Shown: piece after piece, positions 9,428 through 16,859 of the stretch
Numbering within the stretch: the first letter of the stretch is position 1
Layout of the letters: each line of letters starts with the position of its first letter
DNA from: JAJTFA01 sp044351265
GTDB lineage: Bacteria; Bacteroidota; Bacteroidia; UKL13-3
NCBI GenBank assembly: GCA_044351265.1
Contig: JBILGC010000003.1
Span: 39,745 to 103,744, forward strand
Length of the DNA: 64,000 bases
Direction of reading: 5' to 3'
The notes under the pieces: generated by a model
The model's database searches: none
What the model was told of the DNA's origin: nothing
What the model saw: the letters and a program-made list of their open reading frames with translations, nothing else
Program-made: the position numbers and the translations under genes

Positions 9428-10854
9428 TTTCTTACCAATCCGGTTTTAGTAATTACAGAACTCTCCTGATAACTTTCGTAGTCGGTATTTATATCCCAAA
9501 GGTTATGCCCTGTCTGTTGCAAAATATTTTCGGCAGCCAGCATACCCATTAGTATGGAATGATCCTGGTTGTTGTATTTAAATGCGCCATATCGGCCAAT
9601 AACATGCAGATGCTGAATGCTGCTTAAATATTGCTCAACCGGGTTCAGAATTTCCTTGTAACCTTTTGAGTAAACAGGATAGCAACGCGGAATGCGATAG
9701 GTATGTGCATGTAAAATTTTAGCATCACCAATTAATCCGGTCTTACGTATTTCCTCCTCGCCCAATTTATTCAGTTGTTCATCTGTCCATTTCCAGAAAT
9801 CATCTTCATCATAGCACCAATATTCCAAAGCAAGTATGCTAGTGGTTTTATCCTTATATAATTGTGGAACCCAGTTTCTGAAATTGGTGATGCGCCCTGT
9901 GCGCAAATCTGTTGAATGCACATACAGCCAATTATCTTCAAACAAATTTGTTGCATCAACTTCAACAAATACTATAATGGTGTTTCTGAAACGCAGCTGC
10001 GCATTCAGATTTTTAATTTGCTCCGGGGCCTCATCAATTCTACTTACCAAAAGTGTTATCGGCATGGAAGAAATAATATGATCATAATATTTCACCTCGC
10101 CATTTTCCAGTTCTAATCCTTTGGCTACTCCGCCCTCAACAATTACCCGTTTTACAGGCGTTTTTAAAAACACATTCCCGCCTTTTTCTTTAATCAGATT
10201 CTCCATTCGGTTATACACCATGCCTGTTCCCTCAAGCGGATAAGCAAATTCGTCTACCAGGGTTTTATGTTTTTTATTTTTATCGCCAAATAATGCAGCC
10301 TTAGCAGCCTCCCACAGGGATAGTTTTTTAATACGCTGTGCGGCAAAATCAGCATCTAGTTCGTTGCATTGAATACCCCAAAGTTTTTCGCTGTAGGTTT
10401 TAAAAAATATTTCATAAAGCCTTTTCCCGAAGCGGCTGCGAACCCACCCCTCAAAAGTGCTTTTATCTCTGGTTGGAAATATTCTTTCCATTCCAAAACT
10501 GAGCATGCAGCGGGCTGCTTCAAATAAGCCCAGTTTGCTTAATGCATCAAGTGCTTTAATGGGGTAGTAATACAGGTTATTTTTATAGAGAATGCGTGTA
10601 AGGCGATTCACCATTGCATAATCTTCTTTCACTACTTCAAGCCATAGCGAATTAACACGTGTATCGCTGCTAAAAAAACGATGTGGACCAATATCCACGG
10701 TTTGGCCCCATAGCTCAACCGACTTTGCAAGCCCACCAACCGAAGGACCTGCCTCATATAAATCAACCGATGAAATTTCTTTGCTTAACTGATAGGCAGC
10801 AGTAATACCAGCAGGGCCGGCACCAATAACAGCTACTTTTATGGATTTACTCAC
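9424..10854 (-). CDS. FAD/NAD(P)-dependent oxidoreductase, UDP-galactopyranose-mutase-like
   Basis: 476 residues. The N-terminus has the Rossmann FAD-binding motif GAGPAG (11-16) with the ribose-binding acidic residue Glu34 and the downstream GGLAKS of the amine-oxidase/UGM superfamily. VDIGPHRFFS (53-62) and the SEKLWGIQ segment resemble LPS-linked NAD(P)-binding flavoproteins related to UDP-galactopyranose mutase and protoporphyrinogen oxidase. The C-terminus (HVIGRYGAFKYNNQDHSILMG) closes the FAD site. In an operon with glycosyltransferases it most likely isomerises or oxidises a nucleotide- or lipid-linked sugar; the substrate is unknown. ATGA overlap with the GT-C fusion gene downstream suggests tight coupling. 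Confidence 0.82.
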   Translation of the reverse strand: MSKSIKVAVIGAGPAGITAAYQLSKEISSVDLYEAGPSVGGLAKSVELWGQTVDIGPHRFFSSDTRVNSLWLEVVKEDYAMVNRLTRILYKNNLYYYPIKALDALSKLGLFEAARCMLSFGMERIFPTRDKSTFEGWVRSRFGKRLYEIFFKTYSEKLWGIQCNELDADFAAQRIKKLSLWEAAKAALFGDKNKKHKTLVDEFAYPLEGTGMVYNRMENLIKEKGGNVFLKTPVKRVIVEGGVAKGLELENGEVKYYDHIISSMPITLLVSRIDEAPEQIKNLNAQLRFRNTIIVFVEVDATNLFEDNWLYVHSTDLRTGRITNFRNWVPQLYKDKTTSILALEYWCYDEDDFWKWTDEQLNKLGEEEIRKTGLIGDAKILHAHTYRIPRCYPVYSKGYKEILNPVEQYLSSIQHLHVIGRYGAFKYNNQDHSILMGMLAAENILQQTGHNLWDINTDYESYQESSVITKTGLVRK

Positions 10855-10894
10855 AATACGCTTTACTTAATAATAAGTTGTAAAGAAAAGACCT

Positions 10895-11443
10895 TTACGA
10901 TACTTTTTCAAATACAAATACGTGATTAAGCCCAAACTGGAAAATTTTATGCCTCAGCAGTTTAAATTGCGGTGGAGCAAAGATGTTGGGAGTATCAGCT
11001 GTTTTGAAGCCATAGTGCTCCTCTAGCGACATGCCATCTATGATGCGAAATAGGCGTAAAACCACCAAAATATAATCAACCAAGGGCGAGGGAACGGTGA
11101 TGATAACCCTGCCTTTAGGCTTCAGATGTTGATGGCAAGCTTCAGCCAGTTTATGTTGTGCCTGAGGTGGTATGTGCTCCAGCACAGCCAACATGGTAAT
11201 ACAATCAAACTGTTCACCTGGTGCAAAGGCATCCGGAAATATTCCTTTAACCAAACGGTAAGTGCCTGCGTCTGCATTTTCAGCAAGCGGATCCACACCC
11301 GCACCTGTAATTTTTTGATGCTGCAACTGCTTGAAAAGTACCCCATCATAACTTCCAATATCCAAAACATGAGCGCCTGTATTAATGAATACCGCAGCCT
11401 GTGTAATTCTTTGCTTTTGCAGCAAGTAATCAAACGCCTTCAT
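10895..11443 (-). CDS. Class I SAM-dependent methyltransferase
   Basis: 182 residues. The SAM-binding motif I VLDIGSYDG is at 26-34, motif II falls near GVDPLAE, and motif III/IV is the DCITMLAVLEHI segment around residues 81-92; a proline-rich post-motif (ITVPSP) follows. This is a small Methyltransf_23/25-type domain without extra modules. In this operon it is likely to modify a sugar or lipid-linked glycan. Its ATG overlaps the stop of the upstream GT2 gene by four bases, and 40 bases separate it from the FAD oxidoreductase. Confidence 0.85.
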   Translation of the reverse strand: MKAFDYLLQKQRITQAAVFINTGAHVLDIGSYDGVLFKQLQHQKITGAGVDPLAENADAGTYRLVKGIFPDAFAPGEQFDCITMLAVLEHIPPQAQHKLAEACHQHLKPKGRVIITVPSPLVDYILVVLRLFRIIDGMSLEEHYGFKTADTPNIFAPPQFKLLRHKIFQFGLNHVFVFEKVS

Positions 11444-12603
11444 CGCTTGCGGTTAAGGGTAAGAACACTTAAAAAGAAACTTGAAAAAATGGTTTGAATA
11501 CCAAGGATGATAAAAACAACTGAAGGTATAACCACACGCAGAATAGACGAGTATTCAAGCGTTCCAAAATCAACCTGATCCCAAAGGTATAATGAGTATG
11601 CCGACCCTGCTATTCCCGCAAGCGTAACAAATACACCTGCAACAATTCCTCGCTCAAGCGTAAGCCATTTTTCAATAAGTGAAATAGTTTTCTTATCAGG
11701 CATGAGTCCCGCTTGAATGGCATACCTGCGTGTAAAAATACCAAACACCATTAACTGAAAACCAATGATGGCAGCCGCTCCCGAATAAAGCATTGTATTG
11801 GTATCGAAATAAATATTAAACAAATGAACAGGGCCATTAATAATAAGCGAACCTGATATAATACCTGATAAAATGAGCAAGATACCCGGGTACAGAAATA
11901 ACCAGCGCGGACTATAAATGAGTAAAAATCGGAGATGCCTCCAGCCGTCCTGCCATGTGCGCAAGTGCGGTGGTCGGCTGCGTCCCGCTACACTCAATGT
12001 AGTTGGCACTTCGCAGATGCGCAGCTTAAATAAACTAGCTTTTACAATCATTTCACTGGCAAACTCCATACCTGTGGTACGCAGATTTAAGAGTGATACA
12101 ATATCTTGCCTAAAGCCACGGAGGCCGCAATGAAAATCGTTTACGGAGGAGTTAAAGAAAAGCTTTCCGATAAAGGAAAGAACCGGATTACCAAGATATT
12201 TATGTAAAAAAGGCATGGCGCCCTTGCTTATGCCACCCTTAAATCTGTTGCCAACTACCAAATCATATCCCTCTCGCAATTTTTCAATAAAAGGATTCAG
12301 GGAAGAAAAATCATAGCTGTCATCTGAATCACCCATGATTACATACTTGCCATATGCAGCTTCGATGCCGTACATCAATGCACTCCCATAGCCCTTCTCG
12401 GGTGCATGCACCACACGGGCACCCAACTTTTCGGCAATAGCAATGGAGCCATCAGTGCTTCCGTTATCAGAAACTATTACTTCTCCGCTGATATTATTCT
12501 GCCTTATGTAACGCAATGCTTTTTCAATGCATTCGCCAATGGTTTCGGCCTCATTTAGGCAAGGCATTACAATAGATAATTCAAGATTATGTTCCGGGGT
12601 CAT
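11440..12603 (-). CDS. GT2 glycosyltransferase, DPM1/GtrB-like with C-terminal membrane helices
   Basis: 387 residues. An N-terminal GT-A domain starts IVMPCLNEAETI (11-22), contains the SDNGSTDGS nucleotide site (45-53) and the metal-binding GDSDDS (91-96), and has the NDFHCGLRGFRQD acceptor-loop signature. Four or so hydrophobic helices follow from about residue 235. This is the layout of polyprenyl-phosphate glucosyl/mannosyl transferases, which load a sugar on the undecaprenyl carrier at the inner face of the membrane. It is the first gene of the minus-strand operon and would supply the donor for the GT-C fusion three genes downstream. A TATTTTCG element lies 5 nt before the ATG. Confidence 0.88.
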   Translation of the reverse strand: MTPEHNLELSIVMPCLNEAETIGECIEKALRYIRQNNISGEVIVSDNGSTDGSIAIAEKLGARVVHAPEKGYGSALMYGIEAAYGKYVIMGDSDDSYDFSSLNPFIEKLREGYDLVVGNRFKGGISKGAMPFLHKYLGNPVLSFIGKLFFNSSVNDFHCGLRGFRQDIVSLLNLRTTGMEFASEMIVKASLFKLRICEVPTTLSVAGRSRPPHLRTWQDGWRHLRFLLIYSPRWLFLYPGILLILSGIISGSLIINGPVHLFNIYFDTNTMLYSGAAAIIGFQLMVFGIFTRRYAIQAGLMPDKKTISLIEKWLTLERGIVAGVFVTLAGIAGSAYSLYLWDQVDFGTLEYSSILRVVIPSVVFIILGIQTIFSSFFLSVLTLNRKR

Positions 12604-12891
12604 TGCAACGAAAATAGCAAAATTAAGGGGAAGGGAAAATTGGATTGTTGGAAGGTTATTATGGGTTGGTTATTGAAAGATAAGAGGATTGATTTTATGC
12701 CTTTATGCAGTTGAGTAGTATATAAGTTGAGTGGCTTAACATTTAAAATTCATAACTTAGCTATTAGCCGTTCGAAGTTCAGTGTTCGAAGCTTTTTAAC
12801 TTAATGTTCATCATCTAATATTTCTTCTCGTCTATCGCTTCTTTCCTCTTTCAGCAAAGGGGTCTTTCCTCTCTTATCTCGCTTCTTCCCT
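12604..12891. repeat. Intergenic region with imperfect pyrimidine-rich repeats and paired TTCGAA boxes
   Basis: This 288-base gap contains no credible ORF. The + strand is almost pure pyrimidine from about 12820 to 12899, with two imperfect copies of a unit around TATCGCTTCTTTCCTC (12833-12848) and TATCTCGCTTCTTCCCTC (12876-12893). A little upstream GTTCGAAG occurs twice (12770-12777 and 12784-12791), 14 bases apart. This looks like interspersed intergenic repeat material rather than a regulatory site for a specific gene. Whether copies exist elsewhere in the genome cannot be seen from this window. Confidence 0.45.
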
Positions 12892-13365
12892 CTACTTCCC
12901 TGCAAAAGGAATATCTATGGCATCGCCCCACAATTCCTCTACTGCATAAAACTCACGCTTCTCCTCCTGAAAAACATGCGCCACCACATCGATATAATCC
13001 AACAACACCCACTCAAGGTTTTCGTATCCTTCACGGTGCCAAGGCCATTCTTTAAATACCTTAAAAACTTCTTCTTCTACTGAATCTCCAATGGCTTCTA
13101 CTTGTTTATCTGATTTTGCATGACAAATTACAAAGAAGTCGGCTGATGCTTTATCAATATTGCGCATGTCTAAAATACGAATATCCTCTGCCTTTAACTC
13201 AAACATACCCTGGGCTACAGCTTTGGCTAAAGCCATGCTGCTGTAAGTGGTAATATCTGCAACTTTCTTTGTTTTGGGTCTTTCAGCTTTAGGTTTGGTG
13301 CTTACTTTTTTTGCTGCTGTTTTTTTAGGAGCCGCTTTCTTCTTTGCGGGTTCTTTCTTCGCCAT
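12892..13365 (-). CDS. rsfS: Ribosome silencing factor RsfS with lysine/alanine-rich N-terminal tail
   Basis: 157 residues from ATG 13365; a longer frame exists only from a TTG at 13386, inside the promoter, and is unlikely. The C-terminal ~115 residues are a standard RsfS/Iojap domain: LAKAVAQGMFELKAEDIRILDM, then ADFFVICHAKSDKQVEAI and the WPWHREGYENLEWVLLDYIDVVAHVF core. RsfS binds uL14 on the 50S subunit and blocks subunit joining in nutrient-poor conditions. The first ~35 residues (MAKKEPAKKKAAPKK onward) are a low-complexity Lys/Ala/Pro tail like bacterial histone-H1-type tails, which the family usually lacks. Divergent from birA with overlapping promoters. Confidence 0.95.
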   Translation of the reverse strand: MAKKEPAKKKAAPKKTAAKKVSTKPKAERPKTKKVADITTYSSMALAKAVAQGMFELKAEDIRILDMRNIDKASADFFVICHAKSDKQVEAIGDSVEEEVFKVFKEWPWHREGYENLEWVLLDYIDVVAHVFQEEKREFYAVEELWGDAIDIPFAGK

Positions 13366-13371
13366 TTTTTC

Positions 13372-13379
13372 TATCTTTG
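13372..13379 (+). promoter_or_regulatory. -7 element (TATCTTTG) of birA
   Basis: A perfect match to the Bacteroidota -7 consensus TAnnTTTG, ending 18 bases before the proposed TTG start of birA. Its transcript would begin around 13385. It lies between the rsfS start codon and the opposing rsfS -7 element, so RNA polymerase here would cover the rsfS start. No convincing -33 TTTG was found. Confidence 0.55.
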
Positions 13380-13383
13380 GCTG

Positions 13384-13391
13384 CAAAGGTA
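13384..13391 (-). promoter_or_regulatory. -7 element (TACCTTTG, minus strand) of rsfS
   Basis: Read on the minus strand this is a perfect TAnnTTTG, 18 bases before the rsfS ATG at 13365. It supports ATG 13365 over the upstream TTG as the rsfS start. It sits only four bases from the oppositely oriented birA -7 element. Confidence 0.55.
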
Positions 13392-13397
13392 AACATT

Positions 13398-14138
13398 TTG
13401 CACCATCACATCGGATCTTCTGTAATTTGGCTTGACGAAACAGACTCTACCAACCGGGTAGCCAAGCAAATGGCCGAAGAAACCAGTTGTAAAGATGGTA
13501 CTATAATTTGCGCACATTATCAGCAGGCTGGCAGGGGGCAAGGAGCAAATGTGTGGGAATCGGAAAAGGGGAAAAACTTAACACTAAGTGTGGTATTGTT
13601 TCCGCATGCATTAACCATACAGGAGCATCTCAGAGTAAATCTGATAATGAGTTTAGCTGTTTATGATTTTATTTCAGCTATACATCCTGAGGATATTTTT
13701 ATCAAATGGCCCAATGATATTTACGCAGGTGGCAAGAAAATTTGTGGCCTACTCATAGAAAACAGCTTACAGGGCGAACTCATTAGACAAAGCATCTGTG
13801 GTGTAGGTATTAATATCAATCAAACCGAATTTATTAATTCCAACGCAACCTCTTTGAAACAGCTTACCAAACAAAACTATCAGCTTGAATCCATACTTGC
13901 TTCATTCATACTACATTTGCAAAAGAGAATAAACTCCATGTATACGCAGGATATGAATAAACTGATTGGCTGTTATGAAGAGGTGTTGTACCGCAAAGGG
14001 TTAGCCACCAGTTTTATGGTAAACCAAAGCCCACTCCAAGCCACGCCTATTGGGATTACAGCAGAAGGACTGCTGCGCATGCAAACACAAGATAGCCTTA
14101 TCCAAATCAGACATAATGAAGTGAAATGGCTGCAATAA
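13398..14138 (+). CDS. birA: Biotin--[acetyl-CoA-carboxylase] ligase
   Basis: 246 residues from a TTG at 13398. No ATG is available: the frame runs back into rsfS, and family members start about ten residues before the LDETDSTN motif, which fits this TTG (ATT at 13395 is a less likely choice). Catalytic motifs are clear: the biotin/AMP loop AGRGQGANVWES, the KWPNDIY segment and KKICGLLIEN. No N-terminal HTH is present, so this is a monofunctional (class I) ligase that biotinylates the carrier protein of acetyl-CoA carboxylase in the cytosol. The -7 element at 13372 supports this start. It overlaps coaX by 13 bases. Confidence 0.93.
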   Translation: MHHHIGSSVIWLDETDSTNRVAKQMAEETSCKDGTIICAHYQQAGRGQGANVWESEKGKNLTLSVVLFPHALTIQEHLRVNLIMSLAVYDFISAIHPEDIFIKWPNDIYAGGKKICGLLIENSLQGELIRQSICGVGININQTEFINSNATSLKQLTKQNYQLESILASFILHLQKRINSMYTQDMNKLIGCYEEVLYRKGLATSFMVNQSPLQATPIGITAEGLLRMQTQDSLIQIRHNEVKWLQ

Positions 14139-14854
14139 AAAACGCTCTTATAATTGATGCCGGCAACACACATATCAAGGTGGCGCATTTTAGTGGCAAT
14201 ACACTTCGCTCACTAAATATCATAAATCTTGCCGATACCAATCTGCTTTCCGAGTATATTGAAGAGGCAGATTATTGCATCATAAGTTCCGTATCCGTTT
14301 CGGCCGAAAGCCTTAAGCAGCATCTTTCACCCCTGCCCTGCATTATTTTTTCTGCAGAAACACCGCTTCCTTTTAAAAATAATTACCAAACACCAACTAC
14401 ACTTGGCCCCGACAGACTTGCAGGTATTGCAGGGGCTATGTTCAGGTTTCGGGGTAAACCGACACTTGTTATTGATAGTGGCACCTGCATTACCTATGAT
14501 GTACTTACTTCTGAGGGAGTTTACGTTGGAGGTGCGATATCTCCGGGTTTGCATATGAGGCTGCAGGCCATGCAAACTTTTACACAGCGCCTGCCCTTAC
14601 CAGACTGGCATTTGCCTGAAACATTTACAGGAAACAATACCGCAGACTGCCTGCTTGCCGGAGCCTACTTTGGCCTGGCAGATGAAATAAACGGACGCAT
14701 AGGTCGCTATGAACAACGTTACAGCGGATTACAAACCCTGCTTTGCGGTGGTGATGCAGGCATTTTGCAGAAACAGCTAAAAAATAACATATTTGTTGCC
14801 CCCAATCTTGTGTTGGAAGGATTAAACCAAATACTTTATTTCAATGTTAAGTAA
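14126..14854 (+). CDS. coaX: Type III pantothenate kinase
   Basis: 242 residues. CoaX hallmarks: DAGNTHIKV phosphate-binding motif (Asp11), LGPDRLAGIAGA with the catalytic Asp96, IDSGTCITYD (Asp117), and GGAISPGLHMRLQAM. It phosphorylates pantothenate in the first step of coenzyme A synthesis; type III enzymes are insensitive to CoA feedback and need a monovalent cation. Cytosolic. It begins inside birA and overlaps the next gene by 11 bases, so birA-coaX-OMP-lptC is one operon. Confidence 0.96.
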   Translation: MAAIKNALIIDAGNTHIKVAHFSGNTLRSLNIINLADTNLLSEYIEEADYCIISSVSVSAESLKQHLSPLPCIIFSAETPLPFKNNYQTPTTLGPDRLAGIAGAMFRFRGKPTLVIDSGTCITYDVLTSEGVYVGGAISPGLHMRLQAMQTFTQRLPLPDWHLPETFTGNNTADCLLAGAYFGLADEINGRIGRYEQRYSGLQTLLCGGDAGILQKQLKNNIFVAPNLVLEGLNQILYFNVK

Positions 14855-16112
14855 AGCCCTCAGGCTATTTTTGCTTGCACAATGTTTGGCTTTTGCAGCA
14901 ATGTCACAAAATTTTACACGTTCGCCTTATTCTGCATTTGGCATTGGAGAACTTCATTTTGGTGGCACCGTTAAACAAGCAGGCATGGGCCAGCTGAGTT
15001 TAACATTAAATAACCCATTTGAAATAAATGCAACCAACTCTGCTTCTTATGGAAGCCTCTTGCAAACAGTTATTGAAGCCGGAGCTGAATACAGCAGCGG
15101 TTCTTTAAGCACTACCGCAACATCATCGCCTGCAGAGAGTTATTCCTTCAGCTATTTTAGGCTGGCATTTCCTGTTTCCTACAAACTTAAATGGGGATTT
15201 GGATTTGGATTGGACCCTTACAGCAATACTGGCTATGATGTAAGCAGCCAAGCGGTATTCAGCGATTACACTGCAACCATCAAACAAAAAGGTGTTGGTG
15301 GGTTAACACGTTTTTACGGTGGAACAGGCATTGCTCTGTTTAAAGGCTTTTCTGCAGGTGTGCAGGCCTCTTATATTTTCGGTACGCTGGAGAATGTGCA
15401 ATCACTTATTATTCCGGCTCAATACAAACGGTTTAATCTGGAAAATCAGAATAGAATTATTGCTGGAGATTTTCAGTTTCAATACAGCTTTCAGTATCAG
15501 CATAACCTAAAAGATACCAACTACCGCGTAATTATTGGCGGAAGTATGACTCAGCAAAGCAATATGAGCGCAAAACGTGAATTTTTTGCGAAGTCGATGG
15601 GTATTGGCGGGTTGATTGGTGTGGTTGATACCATTGATTATCAAAATAATATTTCAGGTGATATTATATTACCAGCCTCTTATGGATTAGGAATTGGCCT
15701 GCATAAAAAAGACAAATGGTTTGCAGGTGCAGAAGCAAACTATACACAATGGAGCGACTATCGTATTTTTGGTTCAAGCGATTCTTTGTTTAACTCTTTT
15801 GGCATAAATGCAGGTGGTTATTGGGTACCGAATTACCTCGACTTTAAAAATTATTTCAGCAGGGTTGAATACCGTGCAGGTATAAGATACGACTATGGCA
15901 GCCTCAAAATTGATGGAGAAAATATTGGCAACATAGGACTATCCGTTGGACTTGGACTACCGCTGGGAAAAACCAGAAATAAATTAAATCTGGGTTTTGA
16001 ATACCTTATGCGCGGAACCACCAAAGCCGGACTTATTCAAGAAGAGTATTTCCGTTTTACCCTTGGCATTTCTGTAAGTGATAAATGGTTTACACGCTAT
16101 AAGTATGATTAA
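14844..16112 (+). CDS. Outer-membrane beta-barrel protein of the coaX-lptC operon
   Basis: 422 residues. A signal peptide (1-21, cleaved after AAMSQ) precedes NFTRSPYSAFGIGEL, an opening typical of a Bacteroidota FadL-like/OMPP1-like barrel family; the rest is amphipathic strands with Gly and aromatic residues. In many Bacteroidota this gene sits between coaX and lptC, which suggests an envelope role, perhaps hydrophobic-compound transport or LPS-linked, but no function is established. It starts 11 bases before the coaX stop and its own stop overlaps lptC by 8 bases. Confidence 0.82.
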   Translation: MLSKALRLFLLAQCLAFAAMSQNFTRSPYSAFGIGELHFGGTVKQAGMGQLSLTLNNPFEINATNSASYGSLLQTVIEAGAEYSSGSLSTTATSSPAESYSFSYFRLAFPVSYKLKWGFGFGLDPYSNTGYDVSSQAVFSDYTATIKQKGVGGLTRFYGGTGIALFKGFSAGVQASYIFGTLENVQSLIIPAQYKRFNLENQNRIIAGDFQFQYSFQYQHNLKDTNYRVIIGGSMTQQSNMSAKREFFAKSMGIGGLIGVVDTIDYQNNISGDIILPASYGLGIGLHKKDKWFAGAEANYTQWSDYRIFGSSDSLFNSFGINAGGYWVPNYLDFKNYFSRVEYRAGIRYDYGSLKIDGENIGNIGLSVGLGLPLGKTRNKLNLGFEYLMRGTTKAGLIQEEYFRFTLGISVSDKWFTRYKYD

Positions 16113-16647
16113 ACATGTGCTATATGCAGTGCTGATTATCCTTGCTATATCCTGCAGTGTTGATGATGCTGAGAGGGTTAAAGTTATGACCGACAGGCGA
16201 AACATGCCTTTGGAAACAGGTAAGAATATGGTTATTCACTACACGGATTCAGGCTATGTTAAGGCTAAAATTTTTGCTCCGATTATGGAAAGATATGCCA
16301 ATGAAGAAAGGAATGAAACAGTAATGAAGCAAGGCATGACGGCCTACTTTTTGAACAAGAATAAAAAAGTAGAAAGCTATCTTAAATCAAAGTATGCTAT
16401 CCGCCAAGATCGTGAGCGAAAAATGGTGGCAAGCGATGATGTTATATTAGTGAACAATAAAGGAGATACCTTAAGAACAGAATTATTGACTTGGGATGAA
16501 AGTACCCAAAAAATTTATACCGATAAATTTATACGCATCACCACACCCGAGCAAATTATTTTAGGCGATGGCCTTGAATCCAACACAGAGTTTACGGAAT
16601 ATAAGATTTTTAAAATCAGAGGAACCATTAGCTTAAAGAAACAATGA
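16105..16647 (+). CDS. lptC: LPS export ABC transporter periplasmic protein LptC
   Basis: 180 residues from ATG 16105; an upstream in-frame codon at 16078 would extend into the barrel gene and spoil the signal. The N-terminus is a lipoprotein-like helix (MIKHVLYAVLIILAISCS). The body matches LptC: VIHYTDSGYVKAKIFAP, GMTAYFLNKNKKVESYLKSK, ASDDVILVNNKGDTLRTELLTWDE, ending in the TEYKIFKIRGTI segment. LptC bridges the LptB2FG pump to LptA in LPS transport. The Cys after the helix suggests the Bacteroidota version is lipidated. It overlaps the next small gene by ATGA. Confidence 0.9.
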   Translation: MIKHVLYAVLIILAISCSVDDAERVKVMTDRRNMPLETGKNMVIHYTDSGYVKAKIFAPIMERYANEERNETVMKQGMTAYFLNKNKKVESYLKSKYAIRQDRERKMVASDDVILVNNKGDTLRTELLTWDESTQKIYTDKFIRITTPEQIILGDGLESNTEFTEYKIFKIRGTISLKKQ

Positions 16648-16823
16648 AACGCATTATTTTCTATAACTGGCTTGTTCTGGCAATTGCATCATTTCTGGTT
16701 GGTATTTACATCAGTATTTTTGAGCATGTATTAAAGGATAAGGGCTATTTGTATTTTATAATTGCTTTGCTATTTGGTGTAATATTTTATTACCGCAGAA
16801 AAAAGGGTGATGGCAAGCAATAG
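16644..16823 (+). CDS. 59-residue two-helix membrane protein following lptC
   Basis: ATG at 16644 overlaps the lptC stop as ATGA, and the frame runs 59 codons to TAG. It encodes two hydrophobic stretches (LVLAIASFLVGIYISIF at ~10-26 and YLYFIIALLFGVIFYY at ~35-50) separated by EHVLKDKG and followed by a basic tail RRKKGDGKQ. The coupling to lptC, the positive-inside tail and the tidy hairpin topology argue for a real protein that gene callers with a 60-residue limit would miss. Function is unknown; an accessory of LPS export or of the downstream CNNM protein is possible. Confidence 0.72.
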   Translation: MKRIIFYNWLVLAIASFLVGIYISIFEHVLKDKGYLYFIIALLFGVIFYYRRKKGDGKQ

Positions 16824-16845
16824 TGATTAATTGAGGCACTTATCC

Positions 16846-16853
16846 TATTTTTG
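16846..16853 (+). promoter_or_regulatory. -7 element (TATTTTTG) of the CNNM/CorC gene
   Basis: A perfect TAnnTTTG match ending six bases before the ATG at 16860. With transcription normally starting about 5-8 bases beyond this box, the mRNA would begin at or next to the start codon (leaderless). It supports ATG 16860 rather than the TTG at 16851, which overlaps the box itself. Confidence 0.5.
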
Positions 16854-16859
16854 AAACTC

